Assembly: GCA_951640165.1 (NCBI GenBank)
Contig: OX621241.1
Location: forward strand, 4,536,001 to 4,600,000
From: Pseudoips prasinana
Lineage: Eukaryota > Arthropoda > Insecta > Lepidoptera > Nolidae
Direction: 5' to 3'
DNA: 64,000 bases
Shown one piece after another: positions 32,036 to 44,279 of this stretch. Both the position numbers and the translations under genes were made by a program. Position 1 is the first letter of the stretch; each line of letters opens with the position of its first letter. The notes under the pieces are model-generated. The model was not told the origin of the DNA and made no database searches. It saw only the letters and a program-made list of their open reading frames with translations.

Positions 32036-33330
32036 ATTTGGGATATTTCTGTGAAGAAAAACATGTAGTAACTGCCCGGGGGCTGGATATTGACCTGGAT
32101 ACTAAACGCCGGTGCCTCGGCTAGCATGGAAAGCTGTCGGTCCTGTCTTGATTTGTCTCAGGTGTATCTGTAGCACTTCTGACTCCTTTTTTTAAAGAGT
32201 TACCTTAATGACCTAAGCTAAAAATGAAATCTAATAAAATCTATATATACAATAATAAAAATTTAATAAATTAGCTCAAATCCAAAAGACAAAAAATTAA
32301 ACAAAAATGACAGACGGTACAATACATACCAACACAATATACAATAATAAAATAATATTGTGCTTTCAAAAATTTGCACAAAATATTCTGTCTTCCATTT
32401 ACTTTAATTCCTGGCAAATTATAATATAAAGTAAAAATAGCTTGTGTGTTTTAATAATACACACAAAAAGAGCAATTTTCCACTTTTAGAAACCTACGTA
32501 TTTTGGTTAATAACTTAATGCATTTTAAGTTATTATGGTACACTTTTTGTGAGTGAGATATTAAAGAAATTATACCTATATGCCGGTATAATCGGCGAAT
32601 TCGTTGCGCGAAGTTTCCGCTATCTTCTCATCTCAGGTAGACGACCTACCATAAAGTGAGCATCTTATCTATATTTATTATTATGGCTTATTGTTAATTC
32701 CATAAAAGTAAATACATAAAGATCACAGGAAGTACCATAAAACTGTCAGCAAGACACGTCTAGCTAAGAGACCCCGATACTGATGCGTAAAAATGACGGT
32801 AAGAAAGGAATAGCCTCGCTTCTTGAAGGTGTGGAAGACTCGGAAAGGTAATTACGGTCTAAATGACTATATATTTTGAATGTGTGTTTATGAACTATGT
32901 ATAACAAATGTAAAACTAACTTAGTCCTAAAAAGATCAAGTTCCTAGCAGCAAACGTTTGAATTTAAAACTTAAGACGCTTTCCTAGTAACAGAATCCCA
33001 TGATAAAAAGAACAACATTAGCATTACATTGAAAAATAATACTAAGCGTTGGCCAAAAACGGATCGGTCCGTTTCATATAGTCATGTTACCGAACACAAC
33101 CGCATCTCACCTAAATATAGCTAATCTCCGTAAACATACGTAGTTTGCATTCGTATACATAAATCCGTCCCCGATCATAGGATGAGCAATTTTTACAGTG
33201 ACAGTTATACAAAATGGCCTTAAAACCCTCTCACCGTCTCCGTCAGTATCCGCTCTCAGTCGAGATCCGAACCCTTAATTTGGTCCCCATCTGGCGCGGG
33301 TTACCTTCTTACGCCCGCACTATGGAAATT
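32036..33330. other. unassigned intronic DNA
   Basis: Nothing recognised. Confidence 0.45.
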
Positions 33331-33442
33331 AATCCCTGTGTCGCGGGGTACTTTATAACAATTCAGAGGTCACACAAATAGTTGTCCTGCGCGGGATTAA
33401 GTGGCGATGGGACTGTCTTAACCGCTGCGGCACACGTGCAGT
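33331..33442 (-). repeat. S2 SINE with internal deletion
   Basis: AATCCCTGTGTCGCGGGGTA joined to GGTCACACAAATAGTTGTCC, then a shortened tRNA-like head ending CACACGTGCAGT. Confidence 0.7.
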
Positions 33443-33517
33443 GATATTTTCTAGGTGTCTAGTCTCCTGGCTTCTCTCTAATGTCCACTGAAGCAGTGAA
33501 ACCTTCTGGGCTAACTC

Positions 33518-33580
33518 TTAACGTCATCATCATCATTTCAGCCCATAACAATGGCCACTCTTGCGCATCTGTAAACGTTA
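33518..33580 (-). repeat. L-family LINE 3' terminus fragment
   Basis: ATCATCATCATTTCAGCCCA, then AATGGCCACTCTTGCGCAT. Confidence 0.45.
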
Positions 33581-36399
33581 TGTTAATACCCAATCTATTA
33601 ACACTAAGCCGTGACCAAAATCGGAGCGTTCCATTTCAATAGCTTCATCTTTCCCAAACAAAACTACATCCGAACTAAATATAGCCACGCGCAATAAACA
33701 TAGATCATAAAAAATGGTGGCCTAAATAGAAGTTACCAAAGATTACTAAACAAATGCGTTTGTAACACGATCCTGCGCTAATTACGTATGTAGACCATTT
33801 ACTGGAAACTGGGGTACGGCTACATCTGCGCAAGATTCAAGGGAATCGACCGTCCGATTACGCGCAATTGGAAAATTGGCTGCATTTGTGGTGTGTTAAG
33901 TGGCTCTCTGTGACGTCAGGACTGAAGTTCCAAGTAGCCGTAAGTATTAGCCTGATATAAACCATTTTAAATAAAGAATCAATTACAAAAAATTAAGAAT
34001 TTTATCTCAAAATGCTTTTTTTTAATTCCAACGAGTTCAACTTACTTTTCTTATAAACGATTGGATGAAATTTTTTACGGGACTATTTTTCAGAAACTCT
34101 TCTCAAACAATGTAGAACGAGTCACATACATTATATATACAGCAATAATTCGCAGTTCAATTAATAACTTCCTTCTTTTTAAATCGTTTGTAATGAAATT
34201 TCGTACGTACTTAATTGTATCTTTTAATTTTGCCTGAAAATTGTTAAGACGATGTTATTACCTGCATATCTATAATGAGTCGAGGTTCTGCGGAAACAAA
34301 TGTTTATATTCTTCTTCTTCAAACTGAACTCTTCTTCAGTATTAAGTAATTTAGGTCTATTTAAGATTTTTTAAATCTTAAAGTACCTTCCTTAGTTTTA
34401 ATTCGACAGTTGATTAGAATTACAGTATTTTGTGCCCTATAGCACTATTTCAGAACTAAATTCAAGCGTTTACATGTTAACGACATGGATTTTTTGCATG
34501 CTAGTGTTATTCAACCAACAAGTTCATAATTGCAACCGGAATCTATTTGTTAACATTATGATTTGATCGACTCTGCAACCGCAATTTTATTCAATATCGG
34601 TGGCAGCTGTCAAATGTCAAATGTGTAAGTCTAATTTATTCAATGGCATTCCACGCTCTTCACTCACGTTTTTGCCAATGTAGTAATATCCCGGACGGTA
34701 TTTTTAAAGTTATTTTGGATATTAAATACGAATAAAATACATCATAATGTAATCCATGGTCACATCAGTACTATTTATAGCAAAAGGTCTGTGCGTAGTT
34801 CCGTTATAATTTTTATAGTCACTTATGATATCTGTCATTTAATAATGACGTAACCGGCAAACAATAGCGCCGCGTAGCGGAATACTGGCACAAACGCCGT
34901 TGTCTCTACATACTTGTACCATACAAGCAAGTCATCAAATGGTTATTGAAAGTATTTACTATTTTATTTTATGTTTAGTGAAAACTTCATTGAGCGCGTT
35001 GGGCAATATTCAGATGGAAAACAATTGAAGTCGCGACACTGTTACGTTATCGACACAGACAAAATGCCTCAATTATTCTACTCACTAACAGGTGGAAATT
35101 CAACTTGTCTCTTAATACTTTGTTAGACTACACAAGTCTATTGCTCCTTTCCCTTCATTGTAAGTAAGACGCAAGAAACTTCTGCTTTTTAAACGGGGCT
35201 TCATATCTGGACAACACAAAATCTTATCAGATTACGTAGAACAACTCCTTAATTATACAAGTATTACTATAAACAATGTACAAGCATGCGGATAAACAGG
35301 ATCGTTTGGAGCCAAGGGCAGCCGGTAGCCGTCGTATTGTTGATGTTCACCATACGAGACGTTTCATGTTTCTCGGCTCCAACGTACTAGTAGTCATGGT
35401 AAGGACAACAAAAGCGATGTGATTTGAAAGAATATACAGACGTGGAACCCCTAAATTTTTTCTCTTTTCTTCACTTTCACCCTAGTAACCGTAAACGTGA
35501 TTCCATTTCGGGACTAATACCCTCCCTCTTACCCACCACTGCAACTCTTGTAAGCCAGGATCAACAGTGGCACACCATCAAATGACACTGAATGGTGAGG
35601 CTCAGGTATGTCACGGGGAACTGTCTTGGAACCCGCAAGGAATGATTAAATTCCTTGCGGGTAGAAACAAGGAGGAATTAGAAAATCAATAGCTCAAACG
35701 TGACTTCAGGTTGGAACGTTTTATTGAGATAGAGCACAGTGTTCTTTCGCTCTATGTGAAGCAATACTATGGAAGTAGCTACACATTATAAAGTACACTA
35801 AAGTTAGCATTTTTCACTTAGGTACCACTGTTACAACAAATTAACAAAAAGTTAAATTTGAAAAAATAAAGCTTGTCTATTTAGCACGGAACTCCGTGTC
35901 TGAGCTTGGTCGATTTTGGTTATAATTAGTTAGTAATTTCTTCAAAACATTGTAGCATAGTTAATGGTTGACTAAGATTTCCTACGCTACGTAGGTAGTA
36001 CCTGCCGACTTCCTGAACCACTTGGACCAATTACCAACACACACAACTCGCTATCACCGTAATTGGCGACTTCCCTGCACTTCCAGGAGTGGCAGCAATC
36101 GGGACAAGTTCGCGCCTTCTCATTATCGGTTGTAAGGCTGTTAGTGTAAAGTGCTTACTGCCTAGTACTTACTTTGATGGGGTTAAGCGACTTACATTGT
36201 TCCGGTACGTTACTTTATCATGTCGACAGTTACCTTAGAGGCAGAATTGTTCAATCCGCCCATGTTCTCTGACATGGCTTAACGTCGTTTTTTTAAGAAG
36301 TTCAACCAGGTCCGACTACTTAAAGTGACCTAAGAAGAACTGAGACGCTTAGATTTTTAAGTACAACTTATTCGCGCACGCTTGATTTGGGGAGTAAGC
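33581..36399. other. mostly unassigned intronic DNA, with an S3 tail
   Basis: Holds a hairpin at 35637-35668 (arms ACCCGCAAGGAAT, 6-nt loop) and a reverse S3 SINE tail at about 36226-36287 (ACAGTTACCTTAGAGGC, TCTGACATGGCTTAACG). The remainder is unassigned. Confidence 0.45.
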
Positions 36400-36565
36400 A
36401 CGTGCGAGGCGAACTGAAGTTGAAAGGGAGATATAAGTTAGTGAACATAGAAAGAGGGAGGATTACGTTTCGTAGATTACTGTAGAGGCAAGATAGAGAG
36501 GTGCGAACACACATTTTCTTTCTCTCTTTCTCTCATAGCCAGTCACGTTTCGTATAGCTTAGTTT
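36400..36565 (-). repeat. Q repeat, longest copy
   Basis: ATATAAGTTAGTGAACATAG, GGCAAGATAGAGAGGTGCGA, and TTTTCTTTCTCTCTTTCTC. It matches 18930 directly and 21090 in reverse. Confidence 0.65.
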
Positions 36566-36604
36566 TACTTAGTGTGGTCTAAAGCAAACTCGTTTTATTA
36601 AATA

Positions 36605-36730
36605 TCACATGAAGTCAAACGAGCAAGTAAGTCGCAGGTGCGTTGCTGGCCTTTAAAGAGTAAGCAAGGAAGATTTCCTGACCCTTTCCCATTCTCCGAT
36701 GAGCTCAGAGGAATGTCTTCCCTGAATAAA
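36605..36730 (+). repeat. R repeat with internal deletion
   Basis: GTCAAACGAGCAAGTAAGTC joined to GGTGCGTTGCTGGCCTTTAA, then CTCCGATGAGCTCAGAGG. Confidence 0.55.
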
Positions 36731-36739
36731 TAAATTAAA

Positions 36740-36835
36740 CAACTAGGCCCACGGTCAGTCCATAGATTGGTGACGACCAAAGTGGTTTCATTTCTAAGCG
36801 TCTCCGAGGGTCAGAAGAAGGTAAAAATCTCCACA
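36740..36835 (+). repeat. S3 SINE fragment (5S-like C-box region)
   Basis: GGCCCACGGTCAGTCCATAG, TTGGTGACGACCAAAGTGG and GCGTCTCCGAGGGTC. Confidence 0.6.
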
Positions 36836-38093
36836 CGAAGATCCATCCGGAGAAAATAAAACAAATAATCAATGGATAAACATAGTTTTATCGCAGTTTG
36901 TTCATGCTTTACTAACTGTCCTCCCAAAACACTTCATAGATAAACAAACTACAAAAAGTCCAAAGCGTGCTTTCTCATACTCTTAAAAAGGAAACTCAAA
37001 ATATTTTATTTTCTAAGCTCTAGAAGTGAGTGGTAATAAGCCTTCGCTTCCTGCCAATGTTGCTCGCGCAATTTTATCCTATGTGTTGCCAGTGTGCAAT
37101 TTTATACTATGTTAATAGCCTACATTCCCTATAATAAGATGTTGGTACAGGGCTGTGGTTGGCAAATTACTGGTAGCGGCCATTTTAATTTGTTTGGCTC
37201 GTTCTGGTATTTCCTCAGGTAAGTACTTATTGGGAATTGGAACATGAGCTGATTAACTATGGCTGTCGTAAGTAAAAATAAATATACTATAAATAATATG
37301 TGTTGCAATGTGAGATTAGACAGTGTCCTTCGAATAGTAGGGAAAGCAGGTTTATTAACTGCAGGTTCATTTTCGCCAAAGGCAATTTTGACATAGGCAA
37401 AAATCTGGTTGCTTCCCTCAAGTTCCATCAACACAAGTGACTTTTACTGTCATTCTGACGTCCAGGCTTTAAGGATTAAATATGTTGGTGGTAGAAAAAG
37501 TCCAGGTTACGTAACATTAGTGAATGGACAAGGAAGCAATCGCAAGCGTTGAAAAACTATGTCGCCAAATGACAAAGAAGTGTTTAGAACGTTCGCGTTG
37601 ACGGCCAACTGTAATTGATTTGAGAGGAATTTCAAAAGGGAAGAAAGTTTTCACGAAATATAATAAAAACTTATGTATTATATCTACATACAAATTAAAA
37701 CTATCGTTATAAACTTAAAACAAACAATAAAATTAAAAATAGAAGTACCGTCTACAAATAAAAAACTGCTTTCAATTCGCCAATAGTTAGCGACGCGGCG
37801 AAGTTAGAGGAGGAAGGCTCTAAGAATATTCTGTAATTGGTTATTATGCCTCTGGATTATTAAACCATAATGGCAGCAAGCACGGCTTTATCGTCAGTAG
37901 TTGTCCGGTCAAATTGGTGCTTCCAGGTGGTGGCTGCGCGCGTTCAACTAACCAATGTGCCTCTGGGGAGCACGTGACAACTGTTACAGACAGTAATATG
38001 CCCTTAAGAGACACCTGTTCTTCTTGGTCCAGATGGTTACCTAATAGGAAAAACGGAAGGAAGATAATATGCTAAACTTATCTATGAACTTAC
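36836..38093. other. unassigned intronic DNA upstream of the small exon's partner
   Basis: No repeat family member recognised. A minus-strand ORF at 37129-37434 has no motif and no supporting splice sites. Confidence 0.45.
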
Positions 38094-38282
38094 CTTACTC
38101 CTCGGATATACGGTCAAGACATCAGACCACCACCTCGCCTCTTCCCTACAGGTGCCCTTGACGAAGGTGACTCTTTCAGGCGCAGTGATAGCCAGACTGT
38201 ACGAGTGTCCGGTGACAGTGTCCGCCTCGCTCACCTCCAGGACAGTTGTCATGTCGATGCTCGCTTGGGGGACTGTGTCCGG
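38094..38282 (-). CDS. osp: outspread/MPRIP-like protein, internal exon (C-terminal part of first PH domain)
   Basis: Acceptor TTTTTCCACAG right of 38282, donor AGTAAG|GTAAGTTC at 38094/38093. The exon is 189 nt, phase 0 to 0, 63 open codons. The product starts PDTVPQASIDMTTVLEVSEA, then SYSLAITAPERVTFVKG, and ends with the PH C-terminal helix EEARWWSDVLTVYPRSK, which carries the conserved Trp. The PDTVPQ..I-M start and WW..L..YPR end are the layout I know from MPRIP and insect outspread, which binds actin and myosin phosphatase components in the cytoskeleton. The N-terminal half of the domain should lie in an exon further right, probably outside the window. Confidence 0.9.
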
Positions 38283-39424
38283 CTGTGGAAAAAGAGAGAA
38301 ATCAAATAAGTTGCGAGTTTCTAAGAAGGGAATAAATAAGGGAGTAAAAGACGAATATTTTTTATAAACATTCCTTCCTTACGATAAGATTTGAATTTTA
38401 TTGGGCCAAAGTGGGAGTGGCTATTTGTTTAGTTGTTTTTTTTTTTAAATAAGTAAATCTTCTATGTATTGCAGGATCGTACACGTCATACAAAGGACTA
38501 TCTTAACCACTGGGCAAAACCTGGAGTCATTAATGTTTTCTTTTGACTATATGTATACTTATTTTTAGGTACGTGTTGTTCGATTATCGCATAAGACAGC
38601 TATTTGTATGACCCATATATAAATGTAATTGTTCTGAGTCTGGATGTGTTTTGTGTCCATGAATTACATGTTTGTAAAGTCCCCCGAGACATAGACATTG
38701 CTTATTCAAGTGAGGGCGTTGTTTCTTTGTTTCTTTTTTATGTAAAACACTATTGCACCTCTCTCTACTTAATTCAAAAATATTCTTATACATTTCTATA
38801 TTCTTTAGACATCTCAATCCACAATCATGATTGAGATTACTTTTTATTTTACGATAAGTAACTCTTTAACTAATGGCCGCATTAAAGTCTACAGCTTCTG
38901 TAGTCTATGAAAAATTGTTACGGCTATAGGCTATATTTCCCTGTCACATTACCTGGGCAACACCATAAGCCGTGCGGCTATTTCACACAGGGACCATATC
39001 TCTTGCGGATAGCAGTTATTATTCAGTTAGCCAGTAATTAGTATTAATTTTTAATTATTTCTGCTTTATTTATATTAAAAGTCGGTTTTGAGAGCAGACG
39101 TGATTGATTTGGCAGATTGTTTATGGTCAATGAGTTTTGTTTTAAAAAGTAGTTCATTAGCTATGGTCATCCATCATGTTAACACTCGCTAAATACCTAG
39201 CTAATATAATCATAAATCTTTCTAATATCCTATGCTATTAAGCGAGGAATATATGCATATACAAGATGTAACATTAATAGTGAACGCATTTAAGGAGCTC
39301 ATTTTGCCAATTAAACTGAATATGAACTTGCAAAATACAAAGGAAAACTGTTTTACGTCCAATACTTAAATTTCAGATAATGCATTATATATGGGGAATC
39401 GAAAAATATTTCTCCGTATTCCAC
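38283..39424. other. unassigned intronic DNA
   Basis: Contains only part of the 106 bp repeat at about 39240-39310 (ATATACAAGATGTAACATTA, TTAAGGAGCTCATTTTG). ORFs here have no motif. Confidence 0.45.
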
Positions 39425-39540
39425 AAACTGGAAACTGCTGGATGCGAATAGCGCAAGACCGACAATTGTGGAGATCTTTGAGGGAGGCCTTTGTCCAGCA
39501 GTGGACGTCTTTCGGCTTATATGATGATGATGATGATTCC
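39425..39540 (+). repeat. L-family LINE ORF2 tail and 3' end
   Basis: AAACTGCTGGATGCGAATAG (tail of VAGxxWMRIAQDR), then GGCCTTTGTCCAGCAGTGGA and TATATGATGATGATGATGAT. Confidence 0.65.
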
Positions 39541-40707
39541 ACAAACTAGTTGTCTATTATTTTTTTCTGTTTTATGGGTACCTTATGTTACACGTTGTAT
39601 ATAATATGTGTGTGTGTGTAATCGTTTTCTGAAAAACATTTTGATACAATGTCAAACATAGGGGTAAAATAGAATTATCATTACTCGGTAAAGCTATTTT
39701 AACCGACTTTTAAAAGAAAGAGATGGTCACCGTATTGTTGTTCATGTATGTATGTACGTTATACTATTACGCCGGTCTATTTAAACCAATCTTCATTATT
39801 AGATAGGAAAACTCCCGTATAGGTACTATTTGTTAAAATCAGATTTTGGAATGAAAAGTTAATCTTTTAATTTTCCCACCAATACTAAAAGATGTAAGAT
39901 TGTCAGTTCGTTGCCTCTTTACGCCTCAACTGCTGAACTGTTACGAAGTTATATCTAAATCAAGAGTAATAGCAATTTGCCCCGAAAGATCGTCAGTTTT
40001 ACCCCCCCAGAATTTTCTATGGGGAACAAAGCTGTGTAAGTATCATTCACAATATTCAAATACAAACACAAAATCTCCACTGTGCAACAATAAACAAACT
40101 TCAGCATAAACCACTTCAGAAAACAAACTATAATTTAGCATCGTTAACATTCATCTTAAAAACTAGCTCAAACCTTGGTCTGATCTTGAACCTGGGTTAC
40201 CTAGGTCCGAACTGTTAATCGCCATGTAATTTAGTATTTATCACTACGCATGACCTAGTGCTTATCCTAGCGGTATGCTAATGTTCGACTCGACAGCTAG
40301 CGGTGGCCTAATGAATAAGACATAGGCGTTCTAAATTTTGCTAGTGTTTTTAAGCCAACAGGAAGAATCAAGCTTTTCAGATTAAAGCAATGAATTGACG
40401 ATTGTAAGATGGTAAAAATTGGATTAGGCAGAGATTGTTTTCATGTCTCCATATTGTCACCGACTTCAACTGTAGAGAATGATGTACGCATTTACTATAG
40501 ATTAAAAAAGATAAGATAAGAAAAATAATTATGAAATGCGGTTCATAAACAACGGAGTAATCAGCTAACAAAAACAAAAACAAAGCCGGCTTGATAACCC
40601 CTTTTTTGAATAATGATATATGTAGCCCAGTAATTTATTTAAACTGGCGCTGAGATCTGACGCCCTACTGCAAAATCTACATGTTTATTACACACGCTTA
40701 ATAATAA
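39541..40707. other. unassigned intronic DNA
   Basis: Short GT run at 39606-39620. Nothing else recognised. Confidence 0.45.
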
Positions 40708-40941
40708 TTATTATCTTGGGTCTACTAACACACTGCCATCCGCTCCCAAACTAAGCAGAGCCTGTACTATGGGAACCAGACAATTGATATAAATACATAT
40801 GTATACATATCATAGATAAATTACACTCACACACAGACAAATAATCGTGCTCATCACAAATGGATTTGCTCTCGATGAGGATCGAACCCGCGACCTTTGG
40901 ATTAGCAGTCAGGGTCACTAACTATTAGATAAACAGGCCAG
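40708..40941 (-). repeat. S1 SINE, full length, type a head
   Basis: Body ATTATCTTGGGTCTACTAAC, CCCAAACTAAGCAGAGCC, then TAGATAAATTACACTCACAC, ending in the head GATCGAACCCGCGACC and TAGCAGTCAGGGTCACTAAC. Confidence 0.75.
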
Positions 40942-41764
40942 CTGCGTCCTATATCTTGTACTATGCAATAAACAAATTGGTTTGACGTCCGCCACATGCA
41001 TGAGTGCATCCAACGGTATGCGGTATCAGCATAAATCAGTATAATGAACTGTATTCAAATCGTAAATAAAACGCTACCTCTTATGTTTTGATACAAATAA
41101 TAGACGTATTGGTTTGATAATCGTCACGCGTCCAAGCCCACTAACGGTATCACTTCAATGCCCTATAATAAGCCCGGTTTTGACTAAAGCGGGGTAAAAA
41201 TTAACAGCCAATGGCATTTCTTTAATATAGCGTCGTCATTTCCCACGGCCCAATCTTCTGTCTGATAAGATAACGGAGAATTGTGCTCCTCTAGACTTCG
41301 GATGAAAATATTAGCTTAGCGAGTGTAGTAGTAAAACGCCAACTCTTATGGCTTGTTCCACCTAATAGAATCATTGGTCCAGGTTTGACGTCCGTCGCAC
41401 GCCACCAACGGTATCAGTAGAATGCCCCGTTTTATCTTACTGATATATAGATATTAGATTTGTATATACTAACGTAAGTCATAGTTTTTATTGCAAGTTG
41501 TAGGGTAATAGGCAGAATAAGGATGAGCAGGTTTACGCCCGCGTACTGCAACGGGAGGAGCCATGTCTTAATGCTTGAGTATCGTAAAATAGTATTTCTC
41601 TCTTGACATTTGCCTTGATACGTAAGGAACTTAATGGTTTGCATTAGATTTAATTAAAATATCTAGGATATTAACCATAAACTCTTTGGGTAAAATTGAT
41701 GTTAAAGGGTGACCTTATACGGGCAGCTAGAGTTTATTATCTTTCTGTAACTTAGTTATTTATT
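40942..41764. other. unassigned intronic DNA with an internal repeat
   Basis: TTGGTTTGACGTCCG/CAACGGTATC-type motifs recur at about 40976-41020, 41110-41170 and 41370-41425, suggesting a diverged direct repeat of 130-270 bp spacing. No gene. Confidence 0.4.
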
Positions 41765-41890
41765 GTATGGGCAGTAGTTACCTTAGTGTCTGAGTTGTTC
41801 AAGCCGCGCGCAGTAGGCCTCTGACCTCTTAACAACTGTTGTCTAATGAGTGCATCCCTTAACGTGCTCCCCGAAGCACGGAGAGTAGCA
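41765..41890 (-). repeat. S3 SINE body
   Basis: GGGCAGTAGTTACCTTAGTG, GCCTCTGACCTCTTAAC and CTTAACGTGCTCCCCGAAGC. The 5S-like head is not preserved. Confidence 0.55.
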
Positions 41891-41924
41891 AATTATAGCA
41901 TATTTTTAAAATTTTATTGGCATG

Positions 41925-42021
41925 AAGTTCCTTTTCGCGCGTTGTGAAAGGGGCCTAGGAAAAAATTCTTACGAAAAGTTGTCACGACATTTTTTGCAGC
42001 TGTGCGGAGTGCGCTTGTTTC

Positions 42022-42052
<31 letters not shown>

Positions 42053-42215
42053 TATAGAAAGCAAGCCAGATATTTTCATTTCTATTTCGCATTGAACAGT
42101 GTGGTGTCGCGACGATTATTTTTGTTGAGTGTATACAGGTATTTGTACATAATAAATAATAAGAAATAACTTCGTTCCATCCGGTTGTCCCTTGACACCA
42201 ATCAAGTTTTATTTT
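41925..42215 (+). repeat. dispersed repeat with CT microsatellite, copy 1
   Basis: GAAGTTCCTTTTCGCGCGTT, GAAAAGTTGTCACGACATTT, a CT run at about 42024-42051, GTGTGGTGTCGCGACGATTA, and CGTTCCATCCGGTTGTCCC. An inverted copy lies at 51600-51850. Confidence 0.7.
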
Positions 42216-42409
42216 TTATAGCATTATTCGCAATACAAATTGTAAATCTAATCTCAAGAAAATGGGAAATCTTAAATCATCTGGCGGGTCTCGCCAGCCT
42301 CCTCTACCTATTCGGAGTAAGCGCTCCGCGTTAAGCTACGCACGATACACACTGGCAGATCGAATTTAAGATGCTAATGCCCTATATGCCTCTTGCTAAT
42401 ACCCTATCT

Positions 42410-42652
42410 GGGGCTGTACCGGCTAAGCTGCCGAACATCGATTTCTTAAATGGCGTTCAAATAAATAAAGGTTAAAAATGACTTATTCTATCGTTCAATC
42501 GGCTTCCATGAGCACATGTGACGCCATAAATGGTCCGGAATCGATTGCCAACGTTGAAGCCGATTTAACGATTGATTAAGTCATTTTTACCCTTTATTTA
42601 TTTGAACGCCATTTAAGAAATCGATGTTCGGCGACTTAGCGGGTAGAGCCCC
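42410..42652. mobile_element. M1 palindromic MITE copy 3
   Basis: GGGGCTGTACCGG at the left and GTAGAGCCCC at the right, with the same orientation of the core as the copy at 2234. Confidence 0.85.
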
Positions 42653-43289
42653 AGAGCATGTATGTGTTACCCAACAGCTTTGTTTTCTAGAAACATGGCC
42701 GGATCACATAATCCAATCCAAAAAATCTTAAATCATCAAAAGTCATCTTTTTTATTATTTTGCATACATGCAACCTTATTCTCGAATATTTTAAGCAGAT
42801 GAAACTAAAATTGTAAAAGTCTAAATTAAGTTAAAGTGTTAGGCTGAAACTATTTCTCGGACTTGGTAATTTAATATGGTAGCCGTAGTCGCAATTTGAC
42901 CTGAATATCCAGTTCAAACTTACCTGTTGTCATTTACTAAACAGTTGTTTAAAGTTAATGTAGTTAGTTTTGTTCTCGTCCAGTTATTTGGACTGGCCAA
43001 TCAATCTTTAATCGAATTACTGACTCAATGGAACAATAATTTGTCCGAACGAATAAGACTTGGTTCATTTGAATTTGTCTATTTATTGAGTCTCGTTAGA
43101 TTGAAAATATTGCATACTATTATTACACGCAAGGTCGGTAGAATAAACAGGGTTTTATTTTTAATATAATTTCATATAATTGGCTGATTAGAATTGTTAT
43201 TAAAATATACAAAACCTAAACTTTCAACTGAGCCGAATAGGAGGAAGGTTCTAAATCTTTTTAAAGTGAATATATTTACATCGACTTCA
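42653..43289. other. unassigned intronic DNA
   Basis: The 80-codon plus-strand ORF at 42927-43169 lacks a motif and is probably chance. Confidence 0.45.
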
Positions 43290-43780
43290 TTTTTTTCGTC
43301 CCTCTATCGCATGTCGCAATATGGCGGCGTCCCCGACTCGCATCAACTGACGGTGTAGCATTCTCACTCACATAAATTATGTATCTATGTGCTCCACAGT
43401 ATTTGTCTTTTGATCATATAATTGGACCTCAGATTTAACAGTGTTATAAGAAAATGATATTATTAATTTGTTATCTTTACTTATGAAATAAAATAAAATC
43501 AGTGTATTGACATAAATGTTGTTGTTCACTTGATCATGACGGACAATGGTACAGACGCCACCACATCCGGCTGCCCCAATCTGTCAAATTTCCGCAATTG
43601 AAAGTGAACTTTATGCTTATGTGATAAAGTTGAAAATCTATAAAAGGAATTTGACAGATAGGGGTAGCCCGATGTGCTGGTGTCTGTACATCTAGTGAGT
43701 CAAATAAACCGGTCAACGAGGGGAAAACCAAGAATAATACGAAAATATCCGACAATGAATTAATTTTACATTTTACGCCG
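43290..43780. repeat. dispersed repeat, copy A, carrying an M2 MITE
   Basis: CCTCTATCGCATGTCGCAAT, TGGCGGCGTCCCCG, then after the MITE AAATAAACCGGTCAACGAGG and ATCCGACAATGAATTAATTT. An inverted copy without the MITE lies at 48155-48430. Confidence 0.75.
43552..43686. mobile_element. M2 Tc1/mariner-type MITE, 135 bp
   Basis: TIRs CAGACGCCACCACATC and GATGTGCTGGTGTCTG, flanked by TA at 43550-43551 and 43687-43688. TA duplication is the Tc1/mariner hallmark. No coding capacity. Confidence 0.8.
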
Positions 43781-44253
43781 TAAGAGATAAAGTTAATATT
43801 AATAATTATAAAATAATAATATTAAAGGTATATTAGAAAGGGATATATTCAGTCGGCAAGGATGTATGTAGATGTACGCCTCAGACGCGACATATGAACA
43901 GCTTTGTTAACACGCATACGTTATGTTATTAATATTTATCTCTGTGTCTTGTGATTATTTACGATTGTGCCTTGTGAATGTTTGATTATATACGTGCGGA
44001 GCTAATAAGTAGTTTCACTTCAATTGCGTGTGCGCGCAATTTTTTTACAATATTGCCGTCTATACTTGTATATTTCAACCCTGTCTGCGGAGTACGACAG
44101 TTATTACAATTCAATATGAAATAAATGCATTACATTATTGATTAATGTCCCGACATTGACAATATCATGCCATAATATGATTTATAATGCTACTTTCGCT
44201 TCTCCGCTATCGAATAGGTTTAAATTTCGAACGGTTTTGCGCGCGCGCAACGG

Positions 44254-44279
44254 TTACGTCAGTGCGTTGCCATGGTTAC
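44254..44279. promoter_or_regulatory. CRE-like and X-box-like sites (weak)
   Basis: TTACGTCA (CREB/ATF half) at 44254-44261, followed by GTTGCCATGGTTAC at 44266-44279, which resembles an RFX X-box with one mismatch. They sit in a small GC-richer patch with a GCGCGCGC run. Function is a guess. Confidence 0.2.

Larger units (their letters stand above)
18582..38093 (-). other. osp intron of about 19.5 kb
   Basis: Runs from donor AAG|GTAAGTTC at 38094/38093 to acceptor CCCCAG at 18587-18582. Filled with repeats, listed separately. No further phase-compatible exon was found. Confidence 0.75.

Noticed and set aside
42925..43169. donor-like ACAACAG|GTAAGT with a possible upstream minus-strand exon
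   Set aside because: The DNA behind it is AT-rich with stops in the frames examined and has no PH-domain similarity.
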